A stretch of 40,545 nt of DNA from Paracoccaceae bacterium (GTDB lineage Bacteria; Pseudomonadota; Alphaproteobacteria; Rhodobacterales; Rhodobacteraceae): the NCBI GenBank assembly GCA_014879735.1, contig JACSRN010000099.1, forward strand, positions 1 to 40,545, given 5' to 3'. The translations under genes were made by a program, and so were the position numbers. How positions within the stretch are numbered: position 1 is the stretch's first letter; each line of letters begins with the position of its first letter. Shown in pieces: positions 23,663 through 32,241 of the stretch. The notes beneath the pieces were generated by a model, which saw only the letters and a program-made list of their open reading frames with translations, was not told the origin of the DNA and made no database searches.

Positions 23663-24586
23663 TCAATCACGGTCTTGTTCTGCGGGATCTCCCAGGGACC
23701 GCATGAGCCACCGCGAAAACCTGACACATGCATCCGTTCTTGGCCGGTCGCTGCGCTGCACCAGGAAGACGCTGCCCTTCGCATCGATCTTGCCCGGCAA
23801 GAGTTCGACCAACTGACCCAGCCGGACAAGCTCGCTTGCGGTTCCGATCCACCCCAGCGCGACGCCGGCACCGGCCGTTGCCGCCTGCATCATCACAAGG
23901 TGGTTGTCGAAATGCGGCCCGGGCAGGTTCGGCGGGTGCTGTATCGCGTGATGGTCGAACCACTGGTGCCAATCGTACCAGCTCCTGTCCTCGGCCAGCG
24001 CATGAAGAAGCTCGTGCTTCAGCAAGTCGCCGGGTTCGGAAATCGGCGGCTTGCCGGCCAGATAGCCCGGGCTGGCGACCGGCCCGATCACCTCCCTGAA
24101 GAGAAACTCCGAATGGCATCCCGGCCAGCCGCCCCGTCCGAACCGGATCGACAGGTCGACATCGTCGGTCAGCTCCGGAAGCCCCTGAAATGCCGTCACG
24201 ATGTTCACGGTTATATCCGGGTTCTCTTCGTGAAAGAGCTTGGTCCGCGGAAGCAGCCAGAAGATCGAATAGGCAAGGTTGCAGGATATGGTGAGCGTGT
24301 TGGCGCGCTTCATCTGCTGCAATCGCCGCCCTTCGGCCTGCATGGCGTTAAGCGCCGGGACAAGCGATGCCACATAGCGGCGCCCCTCGGGCGTCAGGGT
24401 GGCCGGTCGCCGTTGCCTCTCGAACAGCGTGGTTCCAAGGAACCGTTCGGCCTGCCCCACCAGATGGCTTACCGCGGATTGCGTGACATTCAGTTCCGTC
24501 GCCGCTTTCGAAAACCCGCCCAGACGGGCGGTCGCCTCAACCGCGAGCAGGGCCTTCAAGGGCGGGATGTTGCGCCAGTATTGCAT
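23663..24586 (-). CDS. LysR-family transcriptional regulator, GcvA type (crotonase locus)
   Basis: LTTR of 307 residues. HTH region: LAVEATARLGGFSKAATELNVTQSAVSHLVGQAERFLG. The effector domain includes ISCNLAYSIFWLLPR, VDLSIRFGRGGWPG and ATAGAGVALGW, as in GcvA-type regulators. ATG 24586 follows a weak GAGAGAG. It is divergent from the CaiD-like gene, with a 376-nt shared intergenic region, the classic arrangement for an LTTR controlling its neighbour. The inducer is probably the substrate, or its CoA ester, of the adjacent enzymes. Confidence 0.9.
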   Translation of the reverse strand: MQYWRNIPPLKALLAVEATARLGGFSKAATELNVTQSAVSHLVGQAERFLGTTLFERQRRPATLTPEGRRYVASLVPALNAMQAEGRRLQQMKRANTLTISCNLAYSIFWLLPRTKLFHEENPDITVNIVTAFQGLPELTDDVDLSIRFGRGGWPGCHSEFLFREVIGPVASPGYLAGKPPISEPGDLLKHELLHALAEDRSWYDWHQWFDHHAIQHPPNLPGPHFDNHLVMMQAATAGAGVALGWIGTASELVRLGQLVELLPGKIDAKGSVFLVQRSDRPRTDACVRFSRWLMRSLGDPAEQDRD

Positions 24587-24962
24587 GAAACTCTCTCATG
24601 TTCCTCGGCCGCGGCCCGGCCATGCCGTTGCGAATGGCCCCCGGACGCCGGGCTGCGGCATGCACCAGGCTTCGTCGCCTGCCTTTACCTGTTGCATCTG
24701 CAGAATTTTTTGCCGCTCTATCCGGCAGATATCCCCAAGACTCCTCTCTGGCCAGGCGCCCCGCATCAACCTCCGGGCGCAGATGATCTTTCCCGCAAGG
24801 GAGTGACGGGCCAAGATTAGATCAATATCCCTCATGTTGCCATGAAGATTACCCGCATAGCCAGGCCGGGGCCGTTCTCTAGACTTCAGGCATCCGGCAG
24901 GGGCCCGGCGCTGGATTGGTCGACAAGCCAGAGAAATCTTCCCCGCCGAGCGAGAGGTCGAG
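24587..24962. promoter_or_regulatory. Divergent LysR/CaiD-like promoter region with inverted repeat TCATG-N4-CATGA
   Basis: This 376-nt region holds no gene. Near its AT-richer part, TCATG (24832-24836) and CATGA (24841-24845) are inverted around TTGC, and TTAGATCAATAT at ~24816-24827 is a second partly symmetric AT-rich patch. Their position ~120 nt upstream of the CaiD-like start fits LTTR recognition and activation sites. GAGAGG precedes the ATG at 24963. Confidence 0.4.
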
Positions 24963-25781
24963 ATGATCAACGAACTTACGGTCGAGACGCTGGGCGCGGT
25001 CCTCGTTGTCACGATGAACCGGCCACCGGTGAATGCGATGACGGTTGCGTTCTCTACCGAACTCTACCGGATCTTCGAAAGACTCAACACCGACGACACG
25101 CTCCGTGTTGCGGTCCTGATGGCCGAGAGAAACCCGAAAGGGGTCTTCTGTGCCGGCTGGGATCTCAAGGCGGTTGCCCGGGGCGAGGGGCGGGATGACG
25201 AGCAAGGCTTCGACCTCGGCCCCGGCGGGATTGGTGGCCTTACCGAATATTTCGACCTGGTAAAGCCGGTGATCGTTGCGGTGAACGGGGCGGCGGTGGG
25301 CGGCGGGTTCGAAATCGCCCTCAGCGGTGACATCGTCCTTGCCACCGACGACGCATATTTCGCCCTGCCCGAAATGCAGCGCGGCTTTCTGCCCGATGGC
25401 GGTGCGGTCCAGCGCCTGCATCGGCGCATTCCCTACAACGTCGCCATCGAACTGATGCTGACCGGCCGCCGCATGAGCGCAGGGGAGGCAAAGCACTGGG
25501 GCTTTGTCAGCGAGGTCATGACCCAGGACCGCATTCGTGACCGTGCCATCGAGATTGCCCAGGGCATCGCGACCGGCGCGCCCTTGGTCAGCGCCGCCCT
25601 GAAGGAATACATGGGCGCGACCGCCCATCTTTCGATCCGGGAGGCCCATGCCATCACCCGACGCGCCTGGGTGGGGAAAAGCGGTCTTCGGCACTATGAA
25701 CGGATGCTGCAATCCGACGATTTCAACGAGGGCGCGGTTGCCTTTGCCGAAAAGCGGAAGTCGGCGTTCAAGGGATCATGA
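24963..25781 (+). CDS. caiD: Enoyl-CoA hydratase/isomerase family protein, CaiD-like (crotonobetainyl-CoA hydratase type)
   Basis: Crotonase of 272 residues. The oxyanion-hole and CoA regions are FCAGWDLKAVARGE (~61-75) and AAVGGGFEIALSGDI (~113-127); catalytic-Glu candidates lie in FALPEMQRGFLPDGGAV (~137-153). Several blocks resemble E. coli CaiD: AGWDLKA, GPGGIGGLTEYFDLVKPVI, TGRRMSAGEA, and the C-terminal GAVAFAEKR. CaiD hydrates crotonobetainyl-CoA to carnitinyl-CoA in the cytoplasm. Here the neighbour is an NDP-forming acyl-CoA synthetase (4-nt overlap) instead of the CaiB/CaiC partners of E. coli. The true substrate may be another trimethylammonium or branched 2-enoyl-CoA. Fold is certain; specificity is moderate. 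Confidence 0.85.
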   Translation: MINELTVETLGAVLVVTMNRPPVNAMTVAFSTELYRIFERLNTDDTLRVAVLMAERNPKGVFCAGWDLKAVARGEGRDDEQGFDLGPGGIGGLTEYFDLVKPVIVAVNGAAVGGGFEIALSGDIVLATDDAYFALPEMQRGFLPDGGAVQRLHRRIPYNVAIELMLTGRRMSAGEAKHWGFVSEVMTQDRIRDRAIEIAQGIATGAPLVSAALKEYMGATAHLSIREAHAITRRAWVGKSGLRHYERMLQSDDFNEGAVAFAEKRKSAFKGS

Positions 25782-27916
25782 CGATGGATGTCCCCGCCGC
25801 GGGCCGGCAGGCGCCCTCCTCCACGGCACATCGGCTGGAGCCCCTGCTGAACGCGCGTTCCCTCGCAGTCCTGGGCGCGTCGGAGCGTGCCGGCTCCTTC
25901 GGGTTGCGGCTGGCCCAGGCGGTGAAAAGCGCAGGCTACGCCGGGCAGGTCGACTTCATCAATCCGCGCTACACCACCATCCTGGGCAGTCCGTGCCGGG
26001 CCGCACTGGCGGATCTCGATACCGCACCGGACCTGGTCATGCTTGGGGTCGGGGCCAGGAATCTCGAACAGTCCTTGCTCGATGCCATCCGCATCGGTGC
26101 CGGCTCCGCGGTGATCTTCGATGCCTGCCATGGCGAAGCCATGAACGGCCAGCCCTTGTTGCCGCGTTTGCGTTCCATCGCCCGCGAGGCGGGCATTCCA
26201 GTCTGTGGCGGCGCGGGAATGGGCCTGATCAATGTCGAGACCGGCTGTGTTGCCAGCTTCTACGGCGCCGCGCGGATGCAGCATGGCGGCATCACGCTGA
26301 TCGCACATTCAGGCTCGGTCTTCACGACCCTGGCGATGAACGACCCGCGCTACCAGTTCGATCTGCTGGTGTCGCCGGGCCAGGAAATTGGCGCAACGGT
26401 CGACGAATACATCGACTTCGCCCTTGGCAGATCGACGACCAAGGTGATTGCGGTGTTCATGGAATCGGCGCGAAACCCCGACGGGTTCAAGACCAGCCTG
26501 CTTCGCGCGCGCAACGCAAACGTTCCTGTCGTGGTCTGCAAGGTCGGCAATTCCGAAGAAAGCGCGCGGATGGCCCGGTCGCATACCGGCGCATTGTCCG
26601 GGTCGGGAACCGCCTACCGCGCCCTTCTTGAGGAATGCGGCGCAATCCAGGTCGATACGGTCGACCAGTTGATGAATGTCGCTCTGCTCTGCTCGACCGG
26701 CCGCAGGCCGGGGCGTGGCGGGGTCGGGCTTGTCACCGACTCGGGTGGCTTGCGGGAACTCATGATCGACTTGGCCGCCGGGACGCCGGCGATCCTTGCG
26801 CGGCTTTCGGATACGACCCGTGCGCGGCTTCGCGCGATCCTTCCGCCCAACCTGGACCTGTCCAACCCGCTGGATTGCGGCGCAGACCTGACGGAAGACT
26901 TTGCCAAACCCTTCGAACAGGCGGTGGAGATCTTCGCCTCGGCCGAAGAAATCTCGATGATCGGCTATGAGGCCGACCTGCGGGATGATTATGTCTATGA
27001 CGACAGGATCCGGGATCTGGCCATGACGCTGGCCCGGCGAACCGACAAGCCCTGCTTTTTCTATTCCAGCTTCGCGCGGACCAACAACACGACGCTCGGC
27101 CAGGCCCTCATCGCGGCGGGCGTGCCCTGCATCAACGGCGCCAGCGAGATGCTGGCCGCCGTCGCCAGGCTGCAGCACTGGTCGGATTTCGGGCCGGGTG
27201 GTGGTTTCGCGCCGCCGCAATCCTTGCCCCCCGACAAGATCGACCACTGGGCCGGGCTGCTGGCGGGGGCAAGCGAGGTCGATGAACATCTGGCGCTGTC
27301 GCTGCTGTCAGACTTCGGCCTGCAGACGGCGCGCGGTGCCGTGCAGGACAGTTGGGGCGCGGTCCGGCAGGCCGCCGCGCAGATCGGCTACCCGGTCGTC
27401 CTGAAGACGGCGGAACCGGGGATTGCGCACAAGAGCGATCAGGGTGGCGTCCTGCTGGACATCCAGGATGAGGCGGCGCTTGCCGAGGGCTATGGCCGAC
27501 TGTCCCTCGCCCTTGGTCCGCGCGTCATCCTGCAGCCAATGGTTGCAAAAGGCGTCGAGCTGGCGTTCGGCTTCGTCCGCGATCCCGATTTCGGGCCGCT
27601 GGTCATGCTGTCCGCCGGCGGGGTGTTGATCGAGCATTTCGCGGATCGCGCCTTCGCCCTTGCCCCGGTCAGCGAAGGGCGCGCGCTGGAGCTGATCAAC
27701 CGCCTGCAGATTGCAAGGCTGCTTGACGGGGCACGCGGCGCGCCGGCCTGCGACAAGGCATCCGTTGCCCGGGCGTTTGCAACTTTCTCGGCGGTCTGCG
27801 CCGGGCTGGGCACTGTCATCGCCGAGGCCGACGTGAACCCGGTGATCGTGACCCCGGGCGGCACCATCGCCGTCGACGCGCTTCTGGTCACGGAACGCAA
27901 GCCGGGCCAGCGCTGA
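25778..27916 (+). CDS. Acyl-CoA synthetase (NDP-forming), fused alpha-beta type
   Basis: Protein of 712 residues. Order of domains: CoA-binding Rossmann fold (SLAVLGASERAGSFG, ~28-42, to ~130); succinyl-CoA-ligase-like region with IAHSGSVFTT (~170-180, the place of the phosphorylated-His neighbourhood) and GLVTDSGGLRELM (~315); then a C-terminal ATP-grasp_5 domain (FGLQTARG, YPVVLKTAEPGIAHKSDQGGV ~545-565). This is the architecture of ADP-forming acetyl/acyl-CoA synthetases. The start ATG 25778 overlaps the crotonase stop as ATGA, so the two are translationally coupled. It would make the acyl-CoA that the crotonase uses. Confidence 0.88.
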   Translation: MTMDVPAAGRQAPSSTAHRLEPLLNARSLAVLGASERAGSFGLRLAQAVKSAGYAGQVDFINPRYTTILGSPCRAALADLDTAPDLVMLGVGARNLEQSLLDAIRIGAGSAVIFDACHGEAMNGQPLLPRLRSIAREAGIPVCGGAGMGLINVETGCVASFYGAARMQHGGITLIAHSGSVFTTLAMNDPRYQFDLLVSPGQEIGATVDEYIDFALGRSTTKVIAVFMESARNPDGFKTSLLRARNANVPVVVCKVGNSEESARMARSHTGALSGSGTAYRALLEECGAIQVDTVDQLMNVALLCSTGRRPGRGGVGLVTDSGGLRELMIDLAAGTPAILARLSDTTRARLRAILPPNLDLSNPLDCGADLTEDFAKPFEQAVEIFASAEEISMIGYEADLRDDYVYDDRIRDLAMTLARRTDKPCFFYSSFARTNNTTLGQALIAAGVPCINGASEMLAAVARLQHWSDFGPGGGFAPPQSLPPDKIDHWAGLLAGASEVDEHLALSLLSDFGLQTARGAVQDSWGAVRQAAAQIGYPVVLKTAEPGIAHKSDQGGVLLDIQDEAALAEGYGRLSLALGPRVILQPMVAKGVELAFGFVRDPDFGPLVMLSAGGVLIEHFADRAFALAPVSEGRALELINRLQIARLLDGARGAPACDKASVARAFATFSAVCAGLGTVIAEADVNPVIVTPGGTIAVDALLVTERKPGQR

Positions 27917-28049
27917 AGCCGCCGGCTTGCCCGATCCTGACCGAATGCCCAGGATCGAATGCCGCCGCAACATTTTCGCGCAGGTTCGCCGCATGATGAC
28001 GACGCAGATCCGACCGATGCTCGGGGCCGGGCCCCTTCGTCGCAATTTC

Positions 28050-28140
28050 GGCCACCCGACATGACCACGATCTTGTCGGACATGCTCAGCGCTTCTTCCT
28101 GATCATGCGTCACCATGATCGTGGTGATGCCGGTCTGGCG
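28050..28140 (-). pseudogene. Fragment of a PotA-like ABC transporter ATPase (H-loop region)
   Basis: The minus strand reads RQTGITTIMVTHDQEEALSM then SDKIVVMSGG: the switch-histidine region and the following strand of PotA/PotG-type ATPases. Nothing of the ATPase precedes or follows it in any frame I could read, so only ~30 residues survive. It abuts an oppositely oriented permease fragment at ~28140. Confidence 0.7.
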
Positions 28141-28236
28141 CGGGCGGTGATCCCGTTGCCCACGCTGATCGGAATTGCGCTGATCCTGTCAGGGGTTCTG
28201 GTGATCAACCTGTGCTCGACCACAGTCGCACACTAG
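28141..28236 (+). pseudogene. Fragment of a polyamine-type ABC transporter permease (C-terminal end)
   Basis: The plus strand reads RAVIPLPTLIGIALILSG then VLVINLCSTTVAH and stops at TAG 28234-28236: the last transmembrane helix of a PotC/YdcV-like permease (the family has TP..NA/P..T.G....G). The stop overlaps that of the formylglycine-generating enzyme on the other strand. Joined head-on to the ATPase fragment, it marks a rearrangement point. Confidence 0.65.
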
Positions 28237-29093
28237 CGACGAATGCAGCGAAATCCGATGTGGCAGGTCGAGGTCGCGGGTTCCTGCGGGTGACGAGCAG
28301 CTGGACGATAGCGGCGGCAGTGGTTTTCTGCGCAGAGGAATGAGCCGCCCTTGATGACCCGGGGTCTGGAGGCTGACGGCAAACCGCCGCAGCAGGGGTC
28401 CTTCGGACCTGGTTGTTGGAACACATCCGAGGTCCATTCCCAGACATTGCCGATCATGTCGAACAGCCCGTAGCCATTGGCCGGAAAACTGCCCACGGGC
28501 ATGGTCTTGACCTGTCCCCGCCCGGTGTCGTCCCGAAAGGGGAATGCACCACGCCAGTGATTGGCCATCATCCGGCCACCCGGCATCAGGTCATCTCCCC
28601 AGGCATAGGTCGTGCCGTCCAACCCGCCCCGTGCGGCGAATTCCCATTCGGCTTCTGTTGGCAGGTCTTTTCCAGCCCAACCGGCATAGGCTCGCGCATC
28701 GGCATAGGCGACATGGACCACCGGATGTTTCATACGTCCGGCAATGTCCGACCCCGGCCCTTCCGGTTGTCGCCAGAAAGCCCCGGGTCGGAATTCCCAC
28801 CAATCCAGTTCGCTCAGCAGGCGCTGGCCCGGCTCCGGGGCGACGAAGACGGCTGAGCCGGGGCGAAGGGCTGCCGGGTCAGCGCCGGGACAGTCCTCTG
28901 CCCGGGGGGCGATCTCGGCCATCGTCACATGGCCGGTCGCGGCAACGAAGCGGACGAAATCGGCATTCGTCACGGCAAATCGGTCGATGGCAAAGGGGCC
29001 GACCGCAACCTGCCGCGTCGGGGCCTCCTCAGGGTAGTCGCGATCCGACCCCATGCGAAAGATGCCACCCAACAAGGCGACCATCTCTACCAT
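28233..29093 (-). CDS. Formylglycine-generating enzyme (FGE-sulfatase family, SUMF1-like)
   Basis: Protein of 286 residues. FGE landmarks: GGIFRMGSDRDYPEEAPTRQV at the N-terminus, TNADFVRFV, LPTEAEWEFAARGG (144-157), GNVWEWTSD (215-223), and the C-terminal active site VIKGGSFLCAENHCRRYRPA with the paired cysteines C254 and C259 that bind copper in aerobic FGE. GFRC closes the domain. The enzyme oxidises the Cys of the CxPxR motif in sulfatases to formylglycine, and a cognate sulfatase lies 3 nt upstream in the same operon. ATG 29084 is better spaced from GAGGG than ATG 29093, so the protein may be three residues shorter. It overlaps the permease fragment by four bases. Confidence 0.92.
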   Translation of the reverse strand: MVEMVALLGGIFRMGSDRDYPEEAPTRQVAVGPFAIDRFAVTNADFVRFVAATGHVTMAEIAPRAEDCPGADPAALRPGSAVFVAPEPGQRLLSELDWWEFRPGAFWRQPEGPGSDIAGRMKHPVVHVAYADARAYAGWAGKDLPTEAEWEFAARGGLDGTTYAWGDDLMPGGRMMANHWRGAFPFRDDTGRGQVKTMPVGSFPANGYGLFDMIGNVWEWTSDVFQQPGPKDPCCGGLPSASRPRVIKGGSFLCAENHCRRYRPAARHPQEPATSTCHIGFRCIRR

Positions 29094-29096
29094 CCC

Positions 29097-31259
29097 TCAC
29101 GCCGCCCCTTGCGTGACGACAAAGGCGCGCAAGCGGCACCCCTTGGCAGCTGACAATGGCGGGGCGTCGATCAGCCCCTGACCAACGAAGCTTTCGGGGT
29201 TCATCGGCGAGGGGAACTTGTCGGCGAGGGCCGAGGCTGCCTCAAGACCATCCACGGTCATGGTCACACGCGAAGGCAGGCCCGGAGCAAAGACCACCTC
29301 GACCTGATGCGCGCCAGGGGCCAGGGCCGGTCCGCGCAGGATCACCAGATCCGCCTCGCGGCCCGTGGGGTTGAGCGTAAACACCGGAACCCCGTCCGCC
29401 ACCGCCATCGTCGCCCCGCCAAAGCGCGAGCCAAGTGCAAGGATGGCGGCCGCGGCACCCGTTTCCGTTACGTCCAGATCGGCACGGCCTTTCCAGCCCG
29501 GCACGATCTCGGGGAAGGACGACGACCGATAGCGCGTCTCCCCCGCCGGATAGGTGCGCGCGCCGCTGCCGGTCAAGGCCTTGGGGCGGAACCTGTGGTT
29601 CAGGCGCGCCACCTGGTCATTGGCGATCGGGGCCAGCTTGAAGCGGGTCACAAGGTCTTCGAAACGCGCCCGCATCGCGGCCAGCTTGGCCGGGTGATCC
29701 GAGGCGATGTCGGTCGACTGCGACCAGTCCTGCGTCAGGTCGTATAGCCCCCAGGCATAGGACAGCGGCTGCAAGCCCGAGGTCTCGCCAAAGGGGGGCC
29801 GTTCAGGGATCGTCGAGGCCATCCAGCCCTGCTGATAGAGCCCCCGGTTGCCCAGCATCTCGAAATACTGCTCCGAGTGCTGCTCGGGCGCGGCAGGATC
29901 GGCGAAGGAATAGGCCAGTGAGACGCCCTCCAGCGGCATCTGGGGATGGCCGTCCACCTCTTCCGGCAAGGTCAGGCCGATAATCTCGTAAATCGTGGGC
30001 GCGATGTCGATCACATGGCCAAACTGGCCCCGCACCTCGCCCCGTGCGGCGATGCCCTTGGGCCAACTGACCACCAGCCCGTTGCGGATGCCACCCAGGT
30101 GCGAGGCGATCTGCTTGCTTTCCGGCAGGGGTGCATTCATCGCCCAACCCCAGCCCGGCGCATAGGTGCCGTGATAGTCCGGGCCACCGACAAGGTCGCG
30201 CTTCGGGATCATGTCGGCGGGCGTCTCGGTGACAATGCCGTAAAGATCGTAGTTGGTGTTGCCGTGCTGGTATTCCTGACAGGCGCCGTTGTCGCCCTGG
30301 ATGAACAGGATCAGCGTATTGTCCAACTGCCCGGCGGCCTCGATCTCTGACAGCAATCGTCCGAACTGATGATCGAAATGTGCAAGCTGCGCCGCAGCCA
30401 CCTCCATTTGCCGCGAAGAAAAGGCGCGCTCGTCCGCCGGCAGGCCGTCCCAGGCCGGGATATAGGGCGGGCGGGCGGTCAAAGTGGCATGAGGCGGTAT
30501 CACGCCCATCGACTGCTGCCGGGCAAAGACCTGCTCGCGCGCCTTGTCCCAGCCCATATCGAAGGCACCGGCAAAACGGCTGATCCAGTCTTTCGGCGCT
30601 TGATGCGGTTCATGCAGCGTGCCTGGCGCCCAGTAGATGAAGAAGGGATGATCCGGCCGCAGCGCCTTCTGCATCCGCATCCAATGCGCGGCCCGGTCCG
30701 ACAGGTCGCGGTCCAGATGGTAGTCGGGGTCTTGGGGCGGGCGGACCGGGTTCAGATTTTCGACCAGAGCAGGGCTGAACTGATCGGTCTGGGCGGCGTT
30801 GAAGCCGTAGAAATAATTGAACCCTTGCCCCAGAGGCCAACGGTCGAAGGGGCCAAGCGGCCCGGCCTCCCATTCCGGCGTGTTATGGTTCTTGCCGAAC
30901 ATCGCCGTGTCATAGCCATGGTCGCGCAGTACCCGTGCCACAGTCGCCGCCCCTTTGGGCAGGACCGAGGTATAGCCGGGCGCATCGACCGAATAATTGC
31001 TGATCGCCCCGAAGCCGACCGAATGGTGATTTCGCCCGGTCAACAAGGCGGCGCGGGTGGGTGAACACATCGCGGTCGTGTGAAAGGCGTTATACCGCAG
31101 GCCGCGTGCCGCAACGGCGTCCAGATTCGGGGTTGGGATCAGCCCGCCAAAGGTGGAACAAGCCCCAAAGCCCACATCATCGGTCAGCACCAGGAGGATA
31201 TTCGGCACATCCTTGGCGGGTTTCGGGATCGAAGGATAATGCAGCCAAGTCTCGGTCAT
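29097..31259 (-). CDS. Type I sulfatase (arylsulfatase family), large form
   Basis: Protein of 720 residues from ATG 31259, with GGGAG 6 nt upstream; the frame extends to 31310 without support. Metal-binding Asp pair in LLVLTDDVGFG (D28, D29); the sulfatase signature CSPTRAALLTGR with C65 as the formylglycine precursor (CxPxR); GDNGA later for the second metal Asp/Asn; a C-terminal beta-rich domain after ~550. Length is near that of the large arylsulfatases rather than the ~530-residue AtsA. No signal peptide is seen, which suits cytoplasmic activation by the adjacent FGE. It is divergent from a LysR gene. The substrate (aryl or alkyl sulfate ester) is unknown; a sulfur-scavenging or sulfated-carbohydrate role is possible. 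Confidence 0.9.
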   Translation of the reverse strand: MTETWLHYPSIPKPAKDVPNILLVLTDDVGFGACSTFGGLIPTPNLDAVAARGLRYNAFHTTAMCSPTRAALLTGRNHHSVGFGAISNYSVDAPGYTSVLPKGAATVARVLRDHGYDTAMFGKNHNTPEWEAGPLGPFDRWPLGQGFNYFYGFNAAQTDQFSPALVENLNPVRPPQDPDYHLDRDLSDRAAHWMRMQKALRPDHPFFIYWAPGTLHEPHQAPKDWISRFAGAFDMGWDKAREQVFARQQSMGVIPPHATLTARPPYIPAWDGLPADERAFSSRQMEVAAAQLAHFDHQFGRLLSEIEAAGQLDNTLILFIQGDNGACQEYQHGNTNYDLYGIVTETPADMIPKRDLVGGPDYHGTYAPGWGWAMNAPLPESKQIASHLGGIRNGLVVSWPKGIAARGEVRGQFGHVIDIAPTIYEIIGLTLPEEVDGHPQMPLEGVSLAYSFADPAAPEQHSEQYFEMLGNRGLYQQGWMASTIPERPPFGETSGLQPLSYAWGLYDLTQDWSQSTDIASDHPAKLAAMRARFEDLVTRFKLAPIANDQVARLNHRFRPKALTGSGARTYPAGETRYRSSSFPEIVPGWKGRADLDVTETGAAAAILALGSRFGGATMAVADGVPVFTLNPTGREADLVILRGPALAPGAHQVEVVFAPGLPSRVTMTVDGLEAASALADKFPSPMNPESFVGQGLIDAPPLSAAKGCRLRAFVVTQGAA

Positions 31260-31309
31260 CGTGTGCTCCCTTGTTCCCTCAGTTGTCGGACCTGCGTAAC
31301 CCCTTGGCA

Positions 31310-31322
31310 AACGATGATCGTT
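31310..31322. promoter_or_regulatory. Palindrome AACGAT-G-ATCGTT between sulfatase and LysR genes
   Basis: Perfect 6-bp arms around one central base, in the 79-nt divergent region, 17 nt upstream of the LysR ATG at 31339. It is well placed for LysR autoregulation and for control of the sulfatase/FGE operon. It also argues against TTG 31321 as the LysR start. Confidence 0.55.
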
Positions 31323-31338
31323 GATCCAGACATACCGA

Positions 31339-32241
31339 ATGAGAATGCCTAATCTTCGAAACCGTCTTCCACCTCTCGGCTCGCTGGCTGCATTCGAGGC
31401 TGCCTGCCGTCATGGAAGCTTCACCCGCGCTGCGGAAGAGTTGAACCTGACGCAAGCCGCGGTGAGCCGCCAGATCCGCGCACTTGAAGATGATCTGGCC
31501 GTCATGCTTTTCGAGCGGCGGCGCCATGACGTCGCCCTCACCGCCGCGGGCCAGCGATTTGCCGAAGTCGTCAACCCGGCCGTGCTGCAGATCGCAACTG
31601 CGAAGGGCGCCCTGCAGCGTGACGCGAACGAATTCACGATCTGCACCGAGCTTTGCCTAGCCGCGCACTGGCTTATGCCGCGCCTCTCGCGGTTTCAGGC
31701 TGACCATCCCAATTTGTGCCTCCGGATTTTGACCTCGCCCGATCCTCTGCGAGACGGCAGTGCCGATGCAGATCTGATCCTCACCTATGGTAGTTCGAAA
31801 AGCGGCAAGTTGGTGGTCGCCCATCAGTTCGAGGAACAGATCGTTCCCCTTTGCAGCCCGTTATTTCGCCGGACCCTGCCCAGACGCCTTACCGCAAAGG
31901 ATATTGCCACGGCGACCTTGGTTGATTTTCGCGATGATGAGGGCCGTTGGATGGATTGGCGTCAATTCCTCTCCAAGCACGGCATAGCCTCGGTGTCTCG
32001 CGCTGGACTAAGTTTTTCGACATATAACAGCGCTTTGGATGCCGCTACTCAGGGCTTGGGTCTGGTACTCGGGTGGACTCATTCTGCCGACCAACTCTTA
32101 AGGGACGGTCGGCTGGTTGCACTTCGGGAGTTGTCAATTTCGTCGCCTGACCCACTCTGCGCCAACCTGCAGCATGCATCCAGCATGGCTCTGCATGTTT
32201 TGGAATGGATCTGTCTCGAGATCAAAGCCACCTCGCAATAG
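31339..32241 (+). CDS. LysR-family transcriptional regulator, GcvA type (sulfatase locus)
   Basis: LTTR of 300 residues. N-terminal NRLPPLGSLAAFEAACRHGS and LTQAAVSRQIRALEDDLAVMLFERR are the HTH and linker helix; GLGLVLGW marks the effector domain. ATG 31339 or ATG 31345 is the probable start; neither has a good ribosome-binding site, and TTG 31321 overlaps a palindrome. The second half of the gene looks visibly less GC-rich, with more T-rich codons (TTTTTCGACATATAAC), than the catabolic operons on both sides, a possible sign of separate ancestry. It is divergent from the sulfatase and is its likely regulator. Confidence 0.88.
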   Translation: MRMPNLRNRLPPLGSLAAFEAACRHGSFTRAAEELNLTQAAVSRQIRALEDDLAVMLFERRRHDVALTAAGQRFAEVVNPAVLQIATAKGALQRDANEFTICTELCLAAHWLMPRLSRFQADHPNLCLRILTSPDPLRDGSADADLILTYGSSKSGKLVVAHQFEEQIVPLCSPLFRRTLPRRLTAKDIATATLVDFRDDEGRWMDWRQFLSKHGIASVSRAGLSFSTYNSALDAATQGLGLVLGWTHSADQLLRDGRLVALRELSISSPDPLCANLQHASSMALHVLEWICLEIKATSQ

